Positions 1 to 8,925 are shown, counted from the stretch's first letter. The stretch is 64,000 bases of DNA from Suilimivivens sp963638365 (GCA_963638365.1 CAVHRK010000045.1:40131-104130); one strand, 5' to 3'. The notes: generated by a model from the letters alone, not told the origin. Numbers and translations are program-made.

Positions 1-393
1 GGCAGACCGTCTATCGTAGAATACTATGAATTGACAGAAGAAATGCGTGATGCGAAGGATGAGGCAGGAGATCCGGCCTACAATTTCGGTGTCATTCTGA
101 ATTACCTGTTCCGGATTTCAGAGCTTGAAAAGATCCGCGAGAAGAATCTTCCCCTGCATGTGGTAGAAAAGAAGATACCTTATCTGAATGAACAGGGAGA
201 AAAGGTGAAGCCGGAAGTTCCCAACGGATATAAATTTGAACAGCTTGTGCTGGACATGATCCATGAAATGGAGAACTGTCTGCCGTTTGAGGTAGAGCGC
301 AGCAAAGAGTTTGCACCCATCAAAAATGCAACTGGTGTGGATTCCGTGGAGAGCGCAAGAGAGTTGTGTAAATTAAATGGAATTGAATTATAA
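1..393 (+). CDS. UDP-sugar pyrophosphorylase, C-terminal fragment (UDPGP family)
   Basis: The reading frame is open from the first base, so the gene begins outside the window and only about 130 C-terminal residues are visible. The fragment (GRPSIVEYYELTEEM, then YNFGVILNYLF and a late PFEVERSKEFAPIKN) matches the eukaryote-like UDPGP family that makes UDP-N-acetylhexosamine or UDP-glucose from UTP and a sugar 1-phosphate. The EFAPIKN segment near the end is typical of UAP1-like enzymes, which is why I favour an N-acetylhexosamine or dual-specificity enzyme over GalU. The nucleotide-binding N-terminal domain is outside the window, so substrate choice cannot be settled. It lies directly before galE, which fits a UDP-sugar supply role. 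Confidence 0.8.
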   Translation, partial: GRPSIVEYYELTEEMRDAKDEAGDPAYNFGVILNYLFRISELEKIREKNLPLHVVEKKIPYLNEQGEKVKPEVPNGYKFEQLVLDMIHEMENCLPFEVERSKEFAPIKNATGVDSVESARELCKLNGIEL

Positions 394-462
394 TTGCCCG
401 GATGTAGGAATTCGGGTTTGCCGCAAGACAACATTTTGACAGATAAGGGTAACATTTCTGTA

Positions 463-491
463 TTGTGAATCTGTTTCGGGAAGCATATAAT
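463..491 (+). promoter_or_regulatory. Sigma-A type promoter of galE
   Basis: TTGTGA (463-468), a 17 bp spacer and a perfect TATAAT (486-491) lie about 85 bp upstream of the galE start. The gap after the pyrophosphorylase stop and this box suggest galE has its own transcript. Confidence 0.6.
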
Positions 492-577
492 GAGCCTAAA
501 GAAAAAGAAATCAGGTCTCGAAAGAAGACATTTGGTTTTAAAGGTAACGAGTCCTTTAGGAAAGCGAGGAGAGAAAG

Positions 578-1600
578 ATGTCAATTTTAGTAACCGGAGG
601 TGCCGGATATATCGGAAGTCATACTGTAGTAGAGCTTCAGAATGCCGGATATGAAGTGGTTGTTTTGGATAACTTAAGCAATTCCAGTAAGGAAAGTTTA
701 AAAAGAGTGGAGAAGATCACCGGAAAGCCGGTTACCTTCTATGAAGCAGACATTCTTGACCGTGAGGCGCTGAATCAGATTTTTGAAAAAGAGAGCATTG
801 ATTCCTGTATTCATTTCGCAGGTCTTAAGGCTGTTGGGGAATCCGTACAGAAGCCTTGGGAATATTACGAGAATAACATCGCTGGAACACTGACACTGGT
901 AGATGTCATGCGGAAGCATGGCGTGAAGAACATCATCTTCTCTTCTTCTGCAACGGTATACGGAGATCCTGCTGTGATCCCGATTACCGAAGAGTGCCCG
1001 AAGGGACAGTGTACCAATCCTTACGGCTGGACGAAGTCCATGTTAGAGCAGATCCTTACCGATATGCAGAAAGCAGATCCGGAATGGAATGTGATTCTGT
1101 TAAGATATTTCAACCCGATTGGCGCACATAAGAGCGGATTGATCGGCGAGAATCCGAATGGTATTCCGAATAACCTTATGCCGTATGTGACACAGGTTGC
1201 GGTTGGTAAGCTGAAAGAGCTTGGTGTATTTGGTAATGATTATGATACCCCGGACGGAACCGGAGTACGTGATTATATTCATGTTGTCGATCTTGCGATC
1301 GGCCATGTAAAAGCCATTAAGAAGCTGGATGAGAAGGTCGGACTGGAAATTTACAATCTTGGAACCGGTAAGGGTTACAGCGTTCTTGATATTGTGAAGA
1401 ACTTCGAAGCGGCTACTGGTGTGAAGATTCCGTATGTGATTAAACCGCGCCGTGCCGGTGATATTGCCACATGTTATTCCAATGCGGATAAGGCAAAGAG
1501 AGAACTGGGATGGGAAGCACAGTATGATATTAAGGAAATGTGCGAGGATTCTTGGAGATGGCAGAGTATGAATCCTAATGGATATGCGGATGCAAAGTGA
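578..1600 (+). CDS. galE: UDP-glucose 4-epimerase GalE
   Basis: This 340-residue protein interconverts UDP-glucose and UDP-galactose (Leloir pathway, cytoplasm) using tightly bound NAD. The N-terminal Rossmann motif TGGAGYIGS (residues 6-14) and the short-chain dehydrogenase catalytic YxxxK (YGWTK near residue 150) are present, as is the SSSATVYG strand carrying the catalytic Ser. Length matches bacterial GalE (about 335-340 aa). The start is supported by GCGAGGAGAGAAAG just upstream. It follows a UDP-sugar pyrophosphorylase, so the pair can supply nucleotide sugars for surface polysaccharide, consistent with the glycosyltransferase genes a few kb downstream. N-acetylated substrates may also be used; this cannot be read from sequence. 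Confidence 0.95.
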   Translation: MSILVTGGAGYIGSHTVVELQNAGYEVVVLDNLSNSSKESLKRVEKITGKPVTFYEADILDREALNQIFEKESIDSCIHFAGLKAVGESVQKPWEYYENNIAGTLTLVDVMRKHGVKNIIFSSSATVYGDPAVIPITEECPKGQCTNPYGWTKSMLEQILTDMQKADPEWNVILLRYFNPIGAHKSGLIGENPNGIPNNLMPYVTQVAVGKLKELGVFGNDYDTPDGTGVRDYIHVVDLAIGHVKAIKKLDEKVGLEIYNLGTGKGYSVLDIVKNFEAATGVKIPYVIKPRRAGDIATCYSNADKAKRELGWEAQYDIKEMCEDSWRWQSMNPNGYADAK

Positions 1601-1622
1601 TTCAATAGGAAGGGGGTTGGGG

Positions 1623-1840
1623 AAGCCCAAAATACTTGTTCATGTTCGGAATTCCGGAACTAAGAAGTTCTAACTATTTCGATGTTGATTGTTGATAAGG
1701 TACGCAACCAACGCAACGAACCATCCGGGTTCGATTGCGTTTTGCCCGGACATCCGTGTCCGGGCATTGCTGTTTTATGGACGAAATAGAAGAACTTCTA
1801 AGTCCCTCCATAGGAACATGAACCAAGTATGTTTGGGCTT
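1623..1840. repeat. Long inverted-repeat element with two internal hairpins
   Basis: This fills the 389 bp gap between galE and trhA, which has no convincing gene. Two 59 bp arms (1623-1681 and 1782-1840) are imperfect reverse complements; blocks such as AAGCCCAAA, TTCATGTTC and CTATTTCG match. Between them sit a stem at 1711-1740 (ACGCAACGAACC with GGTTCG-A-TTGCGT) and a perfect 9 bp stem with a TCCG loop at 1744-1765 (GCCCGGACA/TGTCCGGGC). The whole could fold as a three-way junction. It may be a MITE-like element or a structured RNA; I do not recognise it. Confidence 0.6.
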
Positions 1841-1989
1841 CTGATGCAATTTTTCTAATTAATATAATAAAGCTGTTCTTAACAGTATTATAGAATGCTT
1901 ATGAATATAAAAAGGACTCGTAAGGATTCTTTTTCATATAATAAAATTTTTAAAAACTTAAAATAAAATGGTACAGCTTTCCAGAGTCC

Positions 1990-2640
1990 TTATGCCACGT
2001 AACAATACATGAAGATGAAGTGGCAGAAGCTTCCGGCCATGACGAAGAGGTGGAAAATCTCGTGGGAGCCGAAGAACTCATGCTTTGCATTGAATAAGGG
2101 GAGCTTTAAGGCGTAGATCACACCGCCGATAGTGTAGATGATGCCGCCGGCAAGCAGCCAGAGGAATGCCGCAGTCGGGAGTACCTGAAGGAGTGGACCG
2201 AATACGGCAACGCAGGCCCAGCCCATGGCAATATAAATCACGGAGGAAAACCATTTCGGACAGGTGATCCAGCAGGCTTTCAGGATCATGCCGAACAGGG
2301 CAAGACCCCAGATAACGGCAAGTAAGGTGTAGCCGAGTTTTCCGCCAAGGACAGCCAGGCAGATCGGGGTATAGGAACCAGCGATCAGTACGAAGATCAT
2401 CATGTGATCGATCTTACGGAAGATGCGTAAAGGGCGTCCGGACAGATTCAAGGAGTGGTAGGTTGCACTTGCTCCATATAAAAGAATCATGCTCACGCAG
2501 AAAATGCTGAGTGCGATAACAGATTCCCTGCTGGCATAGCGGGCTGCTTTGGCTAATAACGGGGTAGCAGCAAAGGCTGCCAGTAACATTGCTATAAAAT
2601 GGGTAAGAGCGCTTCCGGGCTCACGAATTGTAATTTGCAT
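1990..2640 (-). CDS. trhA: Hemolysin III / TrhA (PAQR family) membrane protein
   Basis: This 216-residue protein is mostly hydrophobic with about seven predicted membrane spans and carries the PAQR signatures of the hemolysin III group: SATYHS, KIDHMMIFVLIAGSYTP and a C-terminal GSHEIFHLFVMAG with paired His residues, which in this superfamily form a buried metal site. Bacterial TrhA proteins are linked to membrane homeostasis; direct haemolytic activity is doubtful. Transcription is towards galE and separate from the genes on either side. The gene has its own promoter overlapped by an inverted repeat, suggesting a dedicated repressor. Family assignment is firm; physiological role is inferred. 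Confidence 0.9.
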   Translation of the reverse strand: MQITIREPGSALTHFIAMLLAAFAATPLLAKAARYASRESVIALSIFCVSMILLYGASATYHSLNLSGRPLRIFRKIDHMMIFVLIAGSYTPICLAVLGGKLGYTLLAVIWGLALFGMILKACWITCPKWFSSVIYIAMGWACVAVFGPLLQVLPTAAFLWLLAGGIIYTIGGVIYALKLPLFNAKHEFFGSHEIFHLFVMAGSFCHFIFMYCYVA

Positions 2641-2666
2641 AATAAAACCTCCTTTAATAACAACAC

Positions 2667-2705
2667 GTAGTATTTAAAACTACATTAGGAATAAATAAAT
2701 ACTAC
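2667..2705. promoter_or_regulatory. Inverted repeat (possible operator) upstream of trhA
   Basis: GTAGTATTTA (2667-2676) and its exact reverse complement TAAATACTAC (2696-2705) flank 19 bp. The distal arm overlaps the minus-strand -10 box (2699-2704), so a dimeric regulator bound here could block RNA polymerase. Confidence 0.4.
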
Positions 2706-2727
2706 TACATAAGATATGCAGTGTCAA
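2699..2727 (-). promoter_or_regulatory. Promoter of trhA
   Basis: Read on the minus strand: TTGACA (2727-2722), 17 bp spacer, TAGTAT (2704-2699). It is about 60 bp upstream of the trhA start. Confidence 0.6.
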
Positions 2728-2766
2728 TTGTTTTATTCAAAAATGATTTAGAGATATTCCAAATAT

Positions 2767-2807
2767 AAAAGGGCCTGTGCGGTTTATCCTGCACAGACCC
2801 TTTAAAA
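2767..2807 (-). terminator. Rho-independent terminator, probably bidirectional
   Basis: AAAAGGGCCTGTGC (2767-2780) pairs with GCACAGACCCTTT (2791-2803) with one wobble position. Minus-strand transcripts from the 2815-4641 genes end in a U-rich tail after this stem. Confidence 0.7.
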
Positions 2808-2814
2808 TCGAATT

Positions 2815-3081
2815 TTAATCTTCTTCAATGACCTGAATTTCGAGATAATCAAAATCAATATGTTCAATGAAGCTGTCTTTCGTAAATCGTGTCCTGGAAT
2901 GGCGTTTGAAGTCCTTGATATTGAGGTCCAGCCAGATGGGACGGGTGAGATCCAGTTCGTAGCAGGCCTCATCCAGGGCCTGAAACACCTTATGGGTACG
3001 GGTATCTTCCTGATCGTTGCAGATCACCACGTCTTTAATTAAATGATTTTCTTTGAATATTTTAGCCCATAAACGAAACAT
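2815..3081 (-). CDS. Small conserved hypothetical protein
   Basis: This 88-residue soluble protein has no signal peptide or membrane span. Its composition is acidic, especially the end (DYLEIQVIEED). The central FQALDEACYELDLTRPIWLDLNI reads as a compact alpha/beta fold. Proteins like this recur in Lachnospiraceae as far as I can recall, but I know of no assigned function. It lies 18 bp downstream of the 513-residue membrane glycosyltransferase on the same strand and is followed by a terminator, so the two are probably co-transcribed. No catalytic motif is evident. Confidence 0.7.
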   Translation of the reverse strand: MFRLWAKIFKENHLIKDVVICNDQEDTRTHKVFQALDEACYELDLTRPIWLDLNIKDFKRHSRTRFTKDSFIEHIDFDYLEIQVIEED

Positions 3082-3099
3082 TTCAGGATCTCCTTATAA

Positions 3100-4641
3100 T
3101 TACCACTGGTTCCAGGTAAGCAGAATCAGCGTGACGATGATGACGAAAGAAAGTACCAGATATTCCAGTATAGCTGCACAGACCTTATGTACCCTGTTTT
3201 CCATACGGGAGCGGTCGCAGAACTGGATCAGTCCGATAACGGAGAACAGAAGTCCGACCACCACATAGCGGAAGTTGGCACTGCAGGTATAAGGGTACTT
3301 AATAATAAAAGCAATAAAGGTCAGGACAACGAGAACGTAACCAACCAGCAGGAATACGCCCAGTTCACGGTTCCCTTTGCGGATTTCGCGGATTGCCATG
3401 AGAATATTGATGACAAATAACAAAATACCAAGCGTTGCTGCAAGGATCAGGGCAACACGGCAGCACTGTAAAAGGAAATCGGATAATTCCGGACGGACTT
3501 CGTCAAAGATGGAGGTCCGGAACAAAATCTGCCAGGTGTTGCAGATGGTATTTCCGTTGATGGTATGGAACGGATAAGCAAGCTCCGCAGAGGCAGGAAG
3601 TCCGAAAATCTGCCAGTAGGAAAATTTACCGATGTACTGCTCGGATTCCGGAGGCAGAATCGGCACGCCCGGATTTGTATTGTAGAAAACGAGGTTCCGG
3701 ATTACCCAGGAAAGCCCGATCCCGGCAGTCAGAACACCGAAAATGGCAAATTCACGGATGGATTTCCAGACGCGTCCGGCTTTGCACTCTTTTACAAAAT
3801 GCATCAGGAAAACGGCCGCCAGTGGGAATGCCATTACGGCAACATTTAATTTGGTAATCATTCCAAAGCCCAAAGATAACGCGATAAGAATGAGATTTTT
3901 CAGAGATTTATGCTCCATCCAGCACAGGGCGAAGTAGAAGCAGGTAAAGGTGAGCAATGTCGATAACATATCGTTGTTCACACTGGCCGACATATAAATC
4001 ATGCCCGGATGGAACGTGAGCAGTGCCATAGCGAGTACCATACAGGTATCGGAGCACTTCATTTTCTTTAAAACGCCATATCCGACGGTGAGACACAGGC
4101 TGGAATATAAAAGCGTCAGAGCCTGGATGTTTTCAAACGCCAGACGGTCACCGGCACCAAACAGCATCTGCAGATCGATGAACAGACAGGAAAGGATGTG
4201 GTGAAAGGGCGGATGATAATAGGAAAACAGCTTATATGGACTGAAATCCGGAAGATGTCCGAACTTACACAGGTATTCAATATAGCCAAGGTGGCCGGGA
4301 TTAATCAGATCATCGGACAATCCGGAGAAATATCCTTCGTCATGCTGACGGTCAACCACGCCGGTACAGATCACATAATAGCTCCGCAGAATTACGCCGC
4401 CGGTAATCAGAAGAAATACTTTATCGTCTGTGGTAAGACGTTTCTTCTTTGCCATGAAAAAGCATCCTGCCAGATAAAGGAGCAGGATTGCAACAAACAG
4501 ACCGGTTTTATACTCATGGGACAGGGCAGCAAGAGAAGGGTTTGCCTGCATGAATACGGTATACAGAAAGAATATGCCGATGATGATAGCGATACGGTAT
4601 TGATCTGCTTTTTTGAAAAAGGTAGCTGCTTTTGTGTTCAT
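3100..4641 (-). CDS. GT-C type membrane glycosyltransferase (GT39/ArnT-like)
   Basis: This 513-residue polytopic protein has roughly ten or more hydrophobic segments. After the first spans a large extracytoplasmic loop holds an acidic motif (DRQHDEGYF) and HPPFHHILS, the arrangement seen in GT39/ArnT-like enzymes that transfer sugars from polyprenyl-phosphate donors outside the membrane. No donor or acceptor can be named. It is divergent from a second GT39-like gene at 4820, and a third follows, so the three probably serve one surface-glycan pathway. The basic N-terminus (MNTKAATFFKKADQYR) precedes the first span, as expected for a cytoplasmic N-tail. Confidence 0.75.
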   Translation of the reverse strand: MNTKAATFFKKADQYRIAIIIGIFFLYTVFMQANPSLAALSHEYKTGLFVAILLLYLAGCFFMAKKKRLTTDDKVFLLITGGVILRSYYVICTGVVDRQHDEGYFSGLSDDLINPGHLGYIEYLCKFGHLPDFSPYKLFSYYHPPFHHILSCLFIDLQMLFGAGDRLAFENIQALTLLYSSLCLTVGYGVLKKMKCSDTCMVLAMALLTFHPGMIYMSASVNNDMLSTLLTFTCFYFALCWMEHKSLKNLILIALSLGFGMITKLNVAVMAFPLAAVFLMHFVKECKAGRVWKSIREFAIFGVLTAGIGLSWVIRNLVFYNTNPGVPILPPESEQYIGKFSYWQIFGLPASAELAYPFHTINGNTICNTWQILFRTSIFDEVRPELSDFLLQCCRVALILAATLGILLFVINILMAIREIRKGNRELGVFLLVGYVLVVLTFIAFIIKYPYTCSANFRYVVVGLLFSVIGLIQFCDRSRMENRVHKVCAAILEYLVLSFVIIVTLILLTWNQW

Positions 4642-4760
4642 AAACTATTCCTCACTGAAGGTAATCCATATGGATTTGTCTTTTATTCGTTTAAATAGAT
4701 TCACTTCATTATAAAGAAAGAAAAAATATTTGGCAATAACTTTGTTTTTAGAGGCAGACA

Positions 4761-4769
4761 TGGTATCAT
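4761..4769 (+). promoter_or_regulatory. Candidate extended -10 promoter for the 4820 gene
   Basis: TGGTATCAT is an extended -10 box (TGnTATCAT) about 50 bp upstream of the start codon. The matching -35 (TTGTTT at 4742) is weak. Confidence 0.35.
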
Positions 4770-4819
4770 AAGAAAGACGAAAAATCACATAAAATTAGTA
4801 AAGGTAACAGCATTTTCGA

Positions 4820-6520
4820 ATGAAAACAATACAAAAGCTTATTTTTGGAACACCGGAAGAAAAATGGAAGAATGGTTGTGGAATTCTTTTTCTGATTTTG
4901 GGAATTCTTTCCTTTTTTGTATGTCTGTTTCAGGCATTCGGACAGGACATCTGGTATGATGAAGTATTTTCCGTGAATTTTATACAGCATAGTTATAAGG
5001 AAATTGCAGTCCTGACAGGAAAGGATGTGCATCCGCCGCTTTATTACTGGTACTTGAAGCTCTTTCATGATATTGGGAAGGTACTGGTGCCTGCGGCTTC
5101 CCCGATTGTACTGTGCAAGCTTGCATCGATGCTTCCGTTTGTGGGAATCTTTGTTTATACATTGACTATGATACGAAAGAATTTCGGACTGCATGTTGCA
5201 GGATTGTTCTGGTTTCTGTTAATGACGATGCCGCAGATCTCCAACTATACGGTGGAGATCCGGATGTACTCTCTGGCATTGTTCTTTATTACAGCGGCTT
5301 TCTTACATAGTTGTGAACTGGTCCGTGCGTTTCCATTGAGAGAAGGAACCGTAGGACCAGGAACAACCAAACACTGGCTTCTGTTCTGGGTTTATGGGAT
5401 CCTCACGGCATATACCCAGTACTATGCCTGCGTAGCGGTGATTGCAATCTATATTGCGGTGTTTGTATTCTACGCTGTTATGGCACGTAAAAACAAAACA
5501 GGAAAATCTGTTTGTGAAAAGGGACAGGTAAATCAGGAACAGGCAGAAAACCGAAAAACAATACAGAACGAAGCAGCAATACAGAACAAAGTAGCAATAA
5601 AGGAACAAAACAGGATATGTGCCCGGAATGGAATAGGGAAGGTCTTACTTTGCGCCGGATTATCCGTACTTGCCTATCTTCCGTGGCTTCCGTTCTTTTT
5701 CTCGCAGGTACGGACGGTAAGCAGCAGCTATTGGATCCAGCCGCTTACCTGGAAAAGCATTTTTGGATGCATGAAATACATTTTCCTGCCGGTTTCCTAT
5801 GCGGTGAAGAAGAATTACGTGCTGGCCTGTGTGATGATTCTAATCTTTGGTGCAGCATTCCTGTATTCCTTCCTTATGAAAAGAAAGGATGTAAAGGAAC
5901 GTTTCTTTCTGCTTACCGGATTATGGATTGCAGTATTTACCACGTTTGTAGGATTTGTATGCTCGATCCTGAACCGTCCGATCTTCGTATACCGGTATCT
6001 CATCCCCTGCCTTGGGGCTATGTGGCTGATAGCCGCAGTGGTGTTGTGGGATTCTGTGGAGAAGAACTGGGGTATTTTATTATTTGTGCCATTTCTTCTG
6101 GCAGGACATTCGAATATGCAGGGCTTTTACGGGGAAGAGAATAAGAAGATCGTAGAGATGGAAGCAACGCAGAGCTTTCTGTCAGACTTTCCGGAAGATG
6201 CGGTGGTGCTTTGCAACTTCGATCACGTGCAGGCCGTGACAGCCTGTTATTTGAAGGATTCGAATGCGATCTATTTATATGGAAGTAATCCGGAAGAGTT
6301 GATTGCGGAACTGCTTCCCCAGTGTCGGGGATTGGAGGACATTACGGAGCTTCCAAAGCTTGTGCAGGAAAAGGATGTTTATTTCTTTGGCAGCTTTAAC
6401 AGCAGGGAGGATCTGTTGAAGGAATGGGAGACCGAAGGAATTGCTTATACCGAAGAGGGAACCTATCTGCTGGAGCGGTATTATTTTAATGTTTACCATC
6501 TGGTAAGTGTCCGGAACTAA
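4820..6520 (+). CDS. GT39-family membrane glycosyltransferase
   Basis: This 566-residue polytopic protein opens with a membrane span and then the GT39 signature loop: IWYDEVFS (acidic catalytic-type residues near 45-48) and GKDVHPPLYYWYLK. This matches dolichyl/polyprenyl-phosphate-mannose type protein or lipid glycosyltransferases. A long hydrophilic Gln/Asn/Lys-rich insert (about residues 225-270) separates two membrane blocks, and a soluble C-terminal part of about 110 residues follows the last spans. The start has a modest AAAGG ribosome site. It is followed after about 80 bp by a paralogous gene on the same strand. Acceptor and donor are unknown. Confidence 0.8.
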   Translation: MKTIQKLIFGTPEEKWKNGCGILFLILGILSFFVCLFQAFGQDIWYDEVFSVNFIQHSYKEIAVLTGKDVHPPLYYWYLKLFHDIGKVLVPAASPIVLCKLASMLPFVGIFVYTLTMIRKNFGLHVAGLFWFLLMTMPQISNYTVEIRMYSLALFFITAAFLHSCELVRAFPLREGTVGPGTTKHWLLFWVYGILTAYTQYYACVAVIAIYIAVFVFYAVMARKNKTGKSVCEKGQVNQEQAENRKTIQNEAAIQNKVAIKEQNRICARNGIGKVLLCAGLSVLAYLPWLPFFFSQVRTVSSSYWIQPLTWKSIFGCMKYIFLPVSYAVKKNYVLACVMILIFGAAFLYSFLMKRKDVKERFFLLTGLWIAVFTTFVGFVCSILNRPIFVYRYLIPCLGAMWLIAAVVLWDSVEKNWGILLFVPFLLAGHSNMQGFYGEENKKIVEMEATQSFLSDFPEDAVVLCNFDHVQAVTACYLKDSNAIYLYGSNPEELIAELLPQCRGLEDITELPKLVQEKDVYFFGSFNSREDLLKEWETEGIAYTEEGTYLLERYYFNVYHLVSVRN

Positions 6521-6601
6521 GTGTCATTGCTTTCCGGGAATGCCTGTATTCATACAGAATAGCAACATTTATTGTCTATATTGGGGAGAAAAGGAATTCA
6601 C

Positions 6602-8149
6602 ATGAAAAGGATCAAAACATTTATATTGGAAAACAAATTATTCAGCCTGTTCTTTCTGGCTATGGCAATTTATTATGCGGTCAGTATGTTCGTAATCAAG
6701 CCGTGGTATGACGAGCTGTATACCTATTATTCCTTTATTTCAAGGGGGCCGGTCTATGCGGCGATTCACTGGCCGGTGCCGAATAATCATGTCTTTTATT
6801 CGGTGCTGTCGGCATTCCTTGATTATCTGGGAAATCCCTATATCGGACTTCGGGGAGTTTCATTTCTGGCATCCTGTGCCAACATGCTTCTTCTGTATCA
6901 GCTTGCCAAGAAGTTCCTGAACCGGTTCTTTTCCGCGGGCGTCGTATTCTTATATGTGGCGGTCTGGCAGGTCAACAATTTATCGGTGCAGGGACGCGGT
7001 TATACGCTTGCGGCAACCTGTTATCTGATTGCCCTGTTAAGCCTTTTTAAGATCTGTAAGGAGCAGGCGCTGAGGAGAGATTATATCCTTTACACACTTT
7101 CCCTGACAGGGGGACTGTATACGCTGGTAAGCTCAACATTCTGGGTTATTCCGGTCTGTATTGTGGGTGGAATTACCCTTCTTTTTACGAAAAAGTACAA
7201 AACGCTGTGGAAGCTGATTGCGGCTTCCGTTGTGGCAGCCGTTCTGACTGTGGGATTGTATGCGGTGATCTGGCTTGCGATCGGATCAAATCTCATGTCG
7301 AAGGATCCGTCCAGCATTTATTATGGAATTTATCAGGTGAAAATCATTCTGAAAACCCCGTTTGAGGCATTACGCACCGGCATGGAATACATGCTGGCCA
7401 CTCCGTACATTCAGGGGGATGAGCGAAGCTATATTGTGAAGGAGCTGTTCCATTATCTTACGGGCGTGTTCAATCTGTTCTATGCAGGACTTGGCGCGGC
7501 GCTTGTGGTAATCCTTGCCATCGGGGGCGTGCTTGCCATCGTGAGTGCATGCTTTTCGCGCAAAAAGGACGAGGATTCGTGGTTCTTCCAGGTCTATCTG
7601 GCAGTATCCGTGGTGATGGTTCCGGTGATGCTGGTGATTCAGAGTGTGCAGCCGTATTACCGGGTATTTTCATTCCTTGCTGTTCCGGTCAGTCTGATGC
7701 TGGTGTGGCTGCTGAAGTGTCTGGTGGAGCTGGTGTTCCGATTTCCGGAAGATACGATGGCTGTTGCAGGAAAGTACTGCTGTCTGCTGCTTTTGGGGTT
7801 TGCGTTGTTTGAACTTTACGGACCCTCGTATCATTCCCAGTATGCAGAGCGCGAAACAGAGATTGCGGATGTTTTCCGAGGACATACGGAGGACTTGCAG
7901 ACCTGCTTTGCGGTAGATGATTATCAGAAGTATGTGCTGAAATTTTATTATGATCAGGAACTGGCAGAAGTGGAAATTACGGATGCGCAGTGTGTCCTGA
8001 TTCCGAAAGAAATCTATGACGATACGAAGGAAATTCCGGAGTGGCCGACACTTTATGGCTATGGTGCGGTGGATACGGCTTATATTAAGGAACATTTCGC
8101 GCGGGTTAGCGAAAGCGAACATTATGAACTCTATATCAGGAATGAATAA
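6602..8149 (+). CDS. GT-C type membrane glycosyltransferase, divergent GT39
   Basis: This polytopic protein of about 515 residues resembles the preceding gene. It has the acidic loop KPWYDELYTYYSF, but where the relative has HPPLYY it has PVPNNHVFYSVL, so the His-Pro-Pro element is replaced by Asn-Asn-His. RGYTLAATC follows in the next loop. I place the start at the ATG at 6602, which has GGGGAGAAAAGG upstream; an in-frame TTG at 6572 would add ten residues without a good ribosome site. The soluble C-terminal tail of about 100 residues parallels that of the neighbour. Probably co-transcribed with the 4820 gene; substrate unknown. Confidence 0.75.
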   Translation: MKRIKTFILENKLFSLFFLAMAIYYAVSMFVIKPWYDELYTYYSFISRGPVYAAIHWPVPNNHVFYSVLSAFLDYLGNPYIGLRGVSFLASCANMLLLYQLAKKFLNRFFSAGVVFLYVAVWQVNNLSVQGRGYTLAATCYLIALLSLFKICKEQALRRDYILYTLSLTGGLYTLVSSTFWVIPVCIVGGITLLFTKKYKTLWKLIAASVVAAVLTVGLYAVIWLAIGSNLMSKDPSSIYYGIYQVKIILKTPFEALRTGMEYMLATPYIQGDERSYIVKELFHYLTGVFNLFYAGLGAALVVILAIGGVLAIVSACFSRKKDEDSWFFQVYLAVSVVMVPVMLVIQSVQPYYRVFSFLAVPVSLMLVWLLKCLVELVFRFPEDTMAVAGKYCCLLLLGFALFELYGPSYHSQYAERETEIADVFRGHTEDLQTCFAVDDYQKYVLKFYYDQELAEVEITDAQCVLIPKEIYDDTKEIPEWPTLYGYGAVDTAYIKEHFARVSESEHYELYIRNE

Positions 8150-8224
8150 AGGAAAAGGGTCGATATCTTTATTATGAAAAATGTATAAAAATTTTATAAA
8201 AACATGCATTTTCCTGTGAAAATA

Positions 8225-8233
8225 TGCTATTAT
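8225..8233 (+). promoter_or_regulatory. Extended -10 promoter of the alarmone synthetase gene
   Basis: TGCTATTAT (extended -10 type) lies about 47 bp before the preferred ATG at 8281, in an AT-rich stretch. Confidence 0.35.
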
Positions 8234-8280
8234 ATAAGTGGAGTATGGGGACTCCTGGAAAGGGAGAGGAAGGGTTACTT

Positions 8281-8925
8281 ATGGATATTATCACAGGACG
8301 CGACGGCGATGTGGATAACTGGAAAGAAGTTATTCTTATTTATAGTTCGGCTCTGAAACAGATTGGTACGAAGCTGGAGATTCTGAACGATGAATTTCAG
8401 CACGTACATAGCTATAATCCGATTGAGCATATTAAATCCAGAATTAAGACATCGGAGAGTATCGTTAAGAAATTAAAACGGTATGGCTATGAATCGACGA
8501 TTTCCAATATGGTCGAATATATCAATGATATTGCGGGGATCCGCGTGATCTGTTCGTTTGTGTCGGACATTTACCGTATTGCCGACATGATCAGCAATCA
8601 GAGTGACATCAAGGTGATTTCGGTCAAGGATTATCTGAAGAATCCGAAGCCGAGCGGCTATCGCAGCTATCACATGATTGTGACCGTTCCGGTATACTTA
8701 TCGGACCGGATCGTGGATACGAAGGTGGAGATCCAGATCCGGACGGTAGCGATGGACTTCTGGGCAAGCTTAGAGCATAAGATTCATTATAAGTTCGAAG
8801 GAAACGTACCGGAGCACATTCAGAGAGAGCTGATTGAATGTGCGGATATGGTGGCAGCACTCGATGATAAGATGCTATCGTTAAATGATGAAGTCCTAAG
8901 CATGAACAACCTGGAGGCCGAGTGA
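8281..8925 (+). CDS. relQ: Small alarmone synthetase (RelQ/YjbM-type GTP pyrophosphokinase)
   Basis: This protein of about 214 residues makes (p)ppGpp by transferring pyrophosphate from ATP to GDP or GTP. Only the RelA/SpoT synthetase domain is present, with no HD hydrolase, TGS or ACT domain, which defines a small alarmone synthetase. Family motifs are visible: SRIKTSESIVKKLKRYG (substrate loop), DIAGIRVIC (catalytic Asp), KPSGYRSYH, and EIQIRTVAMDFWASLEHK. The ATG at 8281 follows GGGAGAGGAAGGG at good spacing; an in-frame upstream start at 8224 lacks support. It stands alone between the glycosyltransferases and a terminator. RelQ fits better than RelP by the overall sequence, but this is a judgement. 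Confidence 0.88.
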   Translation: MDIITGRDGDVDNWKEVILIYSSALKQIGTKLEILNDEFQHVHSYNPIEHIKSRIKTSESIVKKLKRYGYESTISNMVEYINDIAGIRVICSFVSDIYRIADMISNQSDIKVISVKDYLKNPKPSGYRSYHMIVTVPVYLSDRIVDTKVEIQIRTVAMDFWASLEHKIHYKFEGNVPEHIQRELIECADMVAALDDKMLSLNDEVLSMNNLEAE

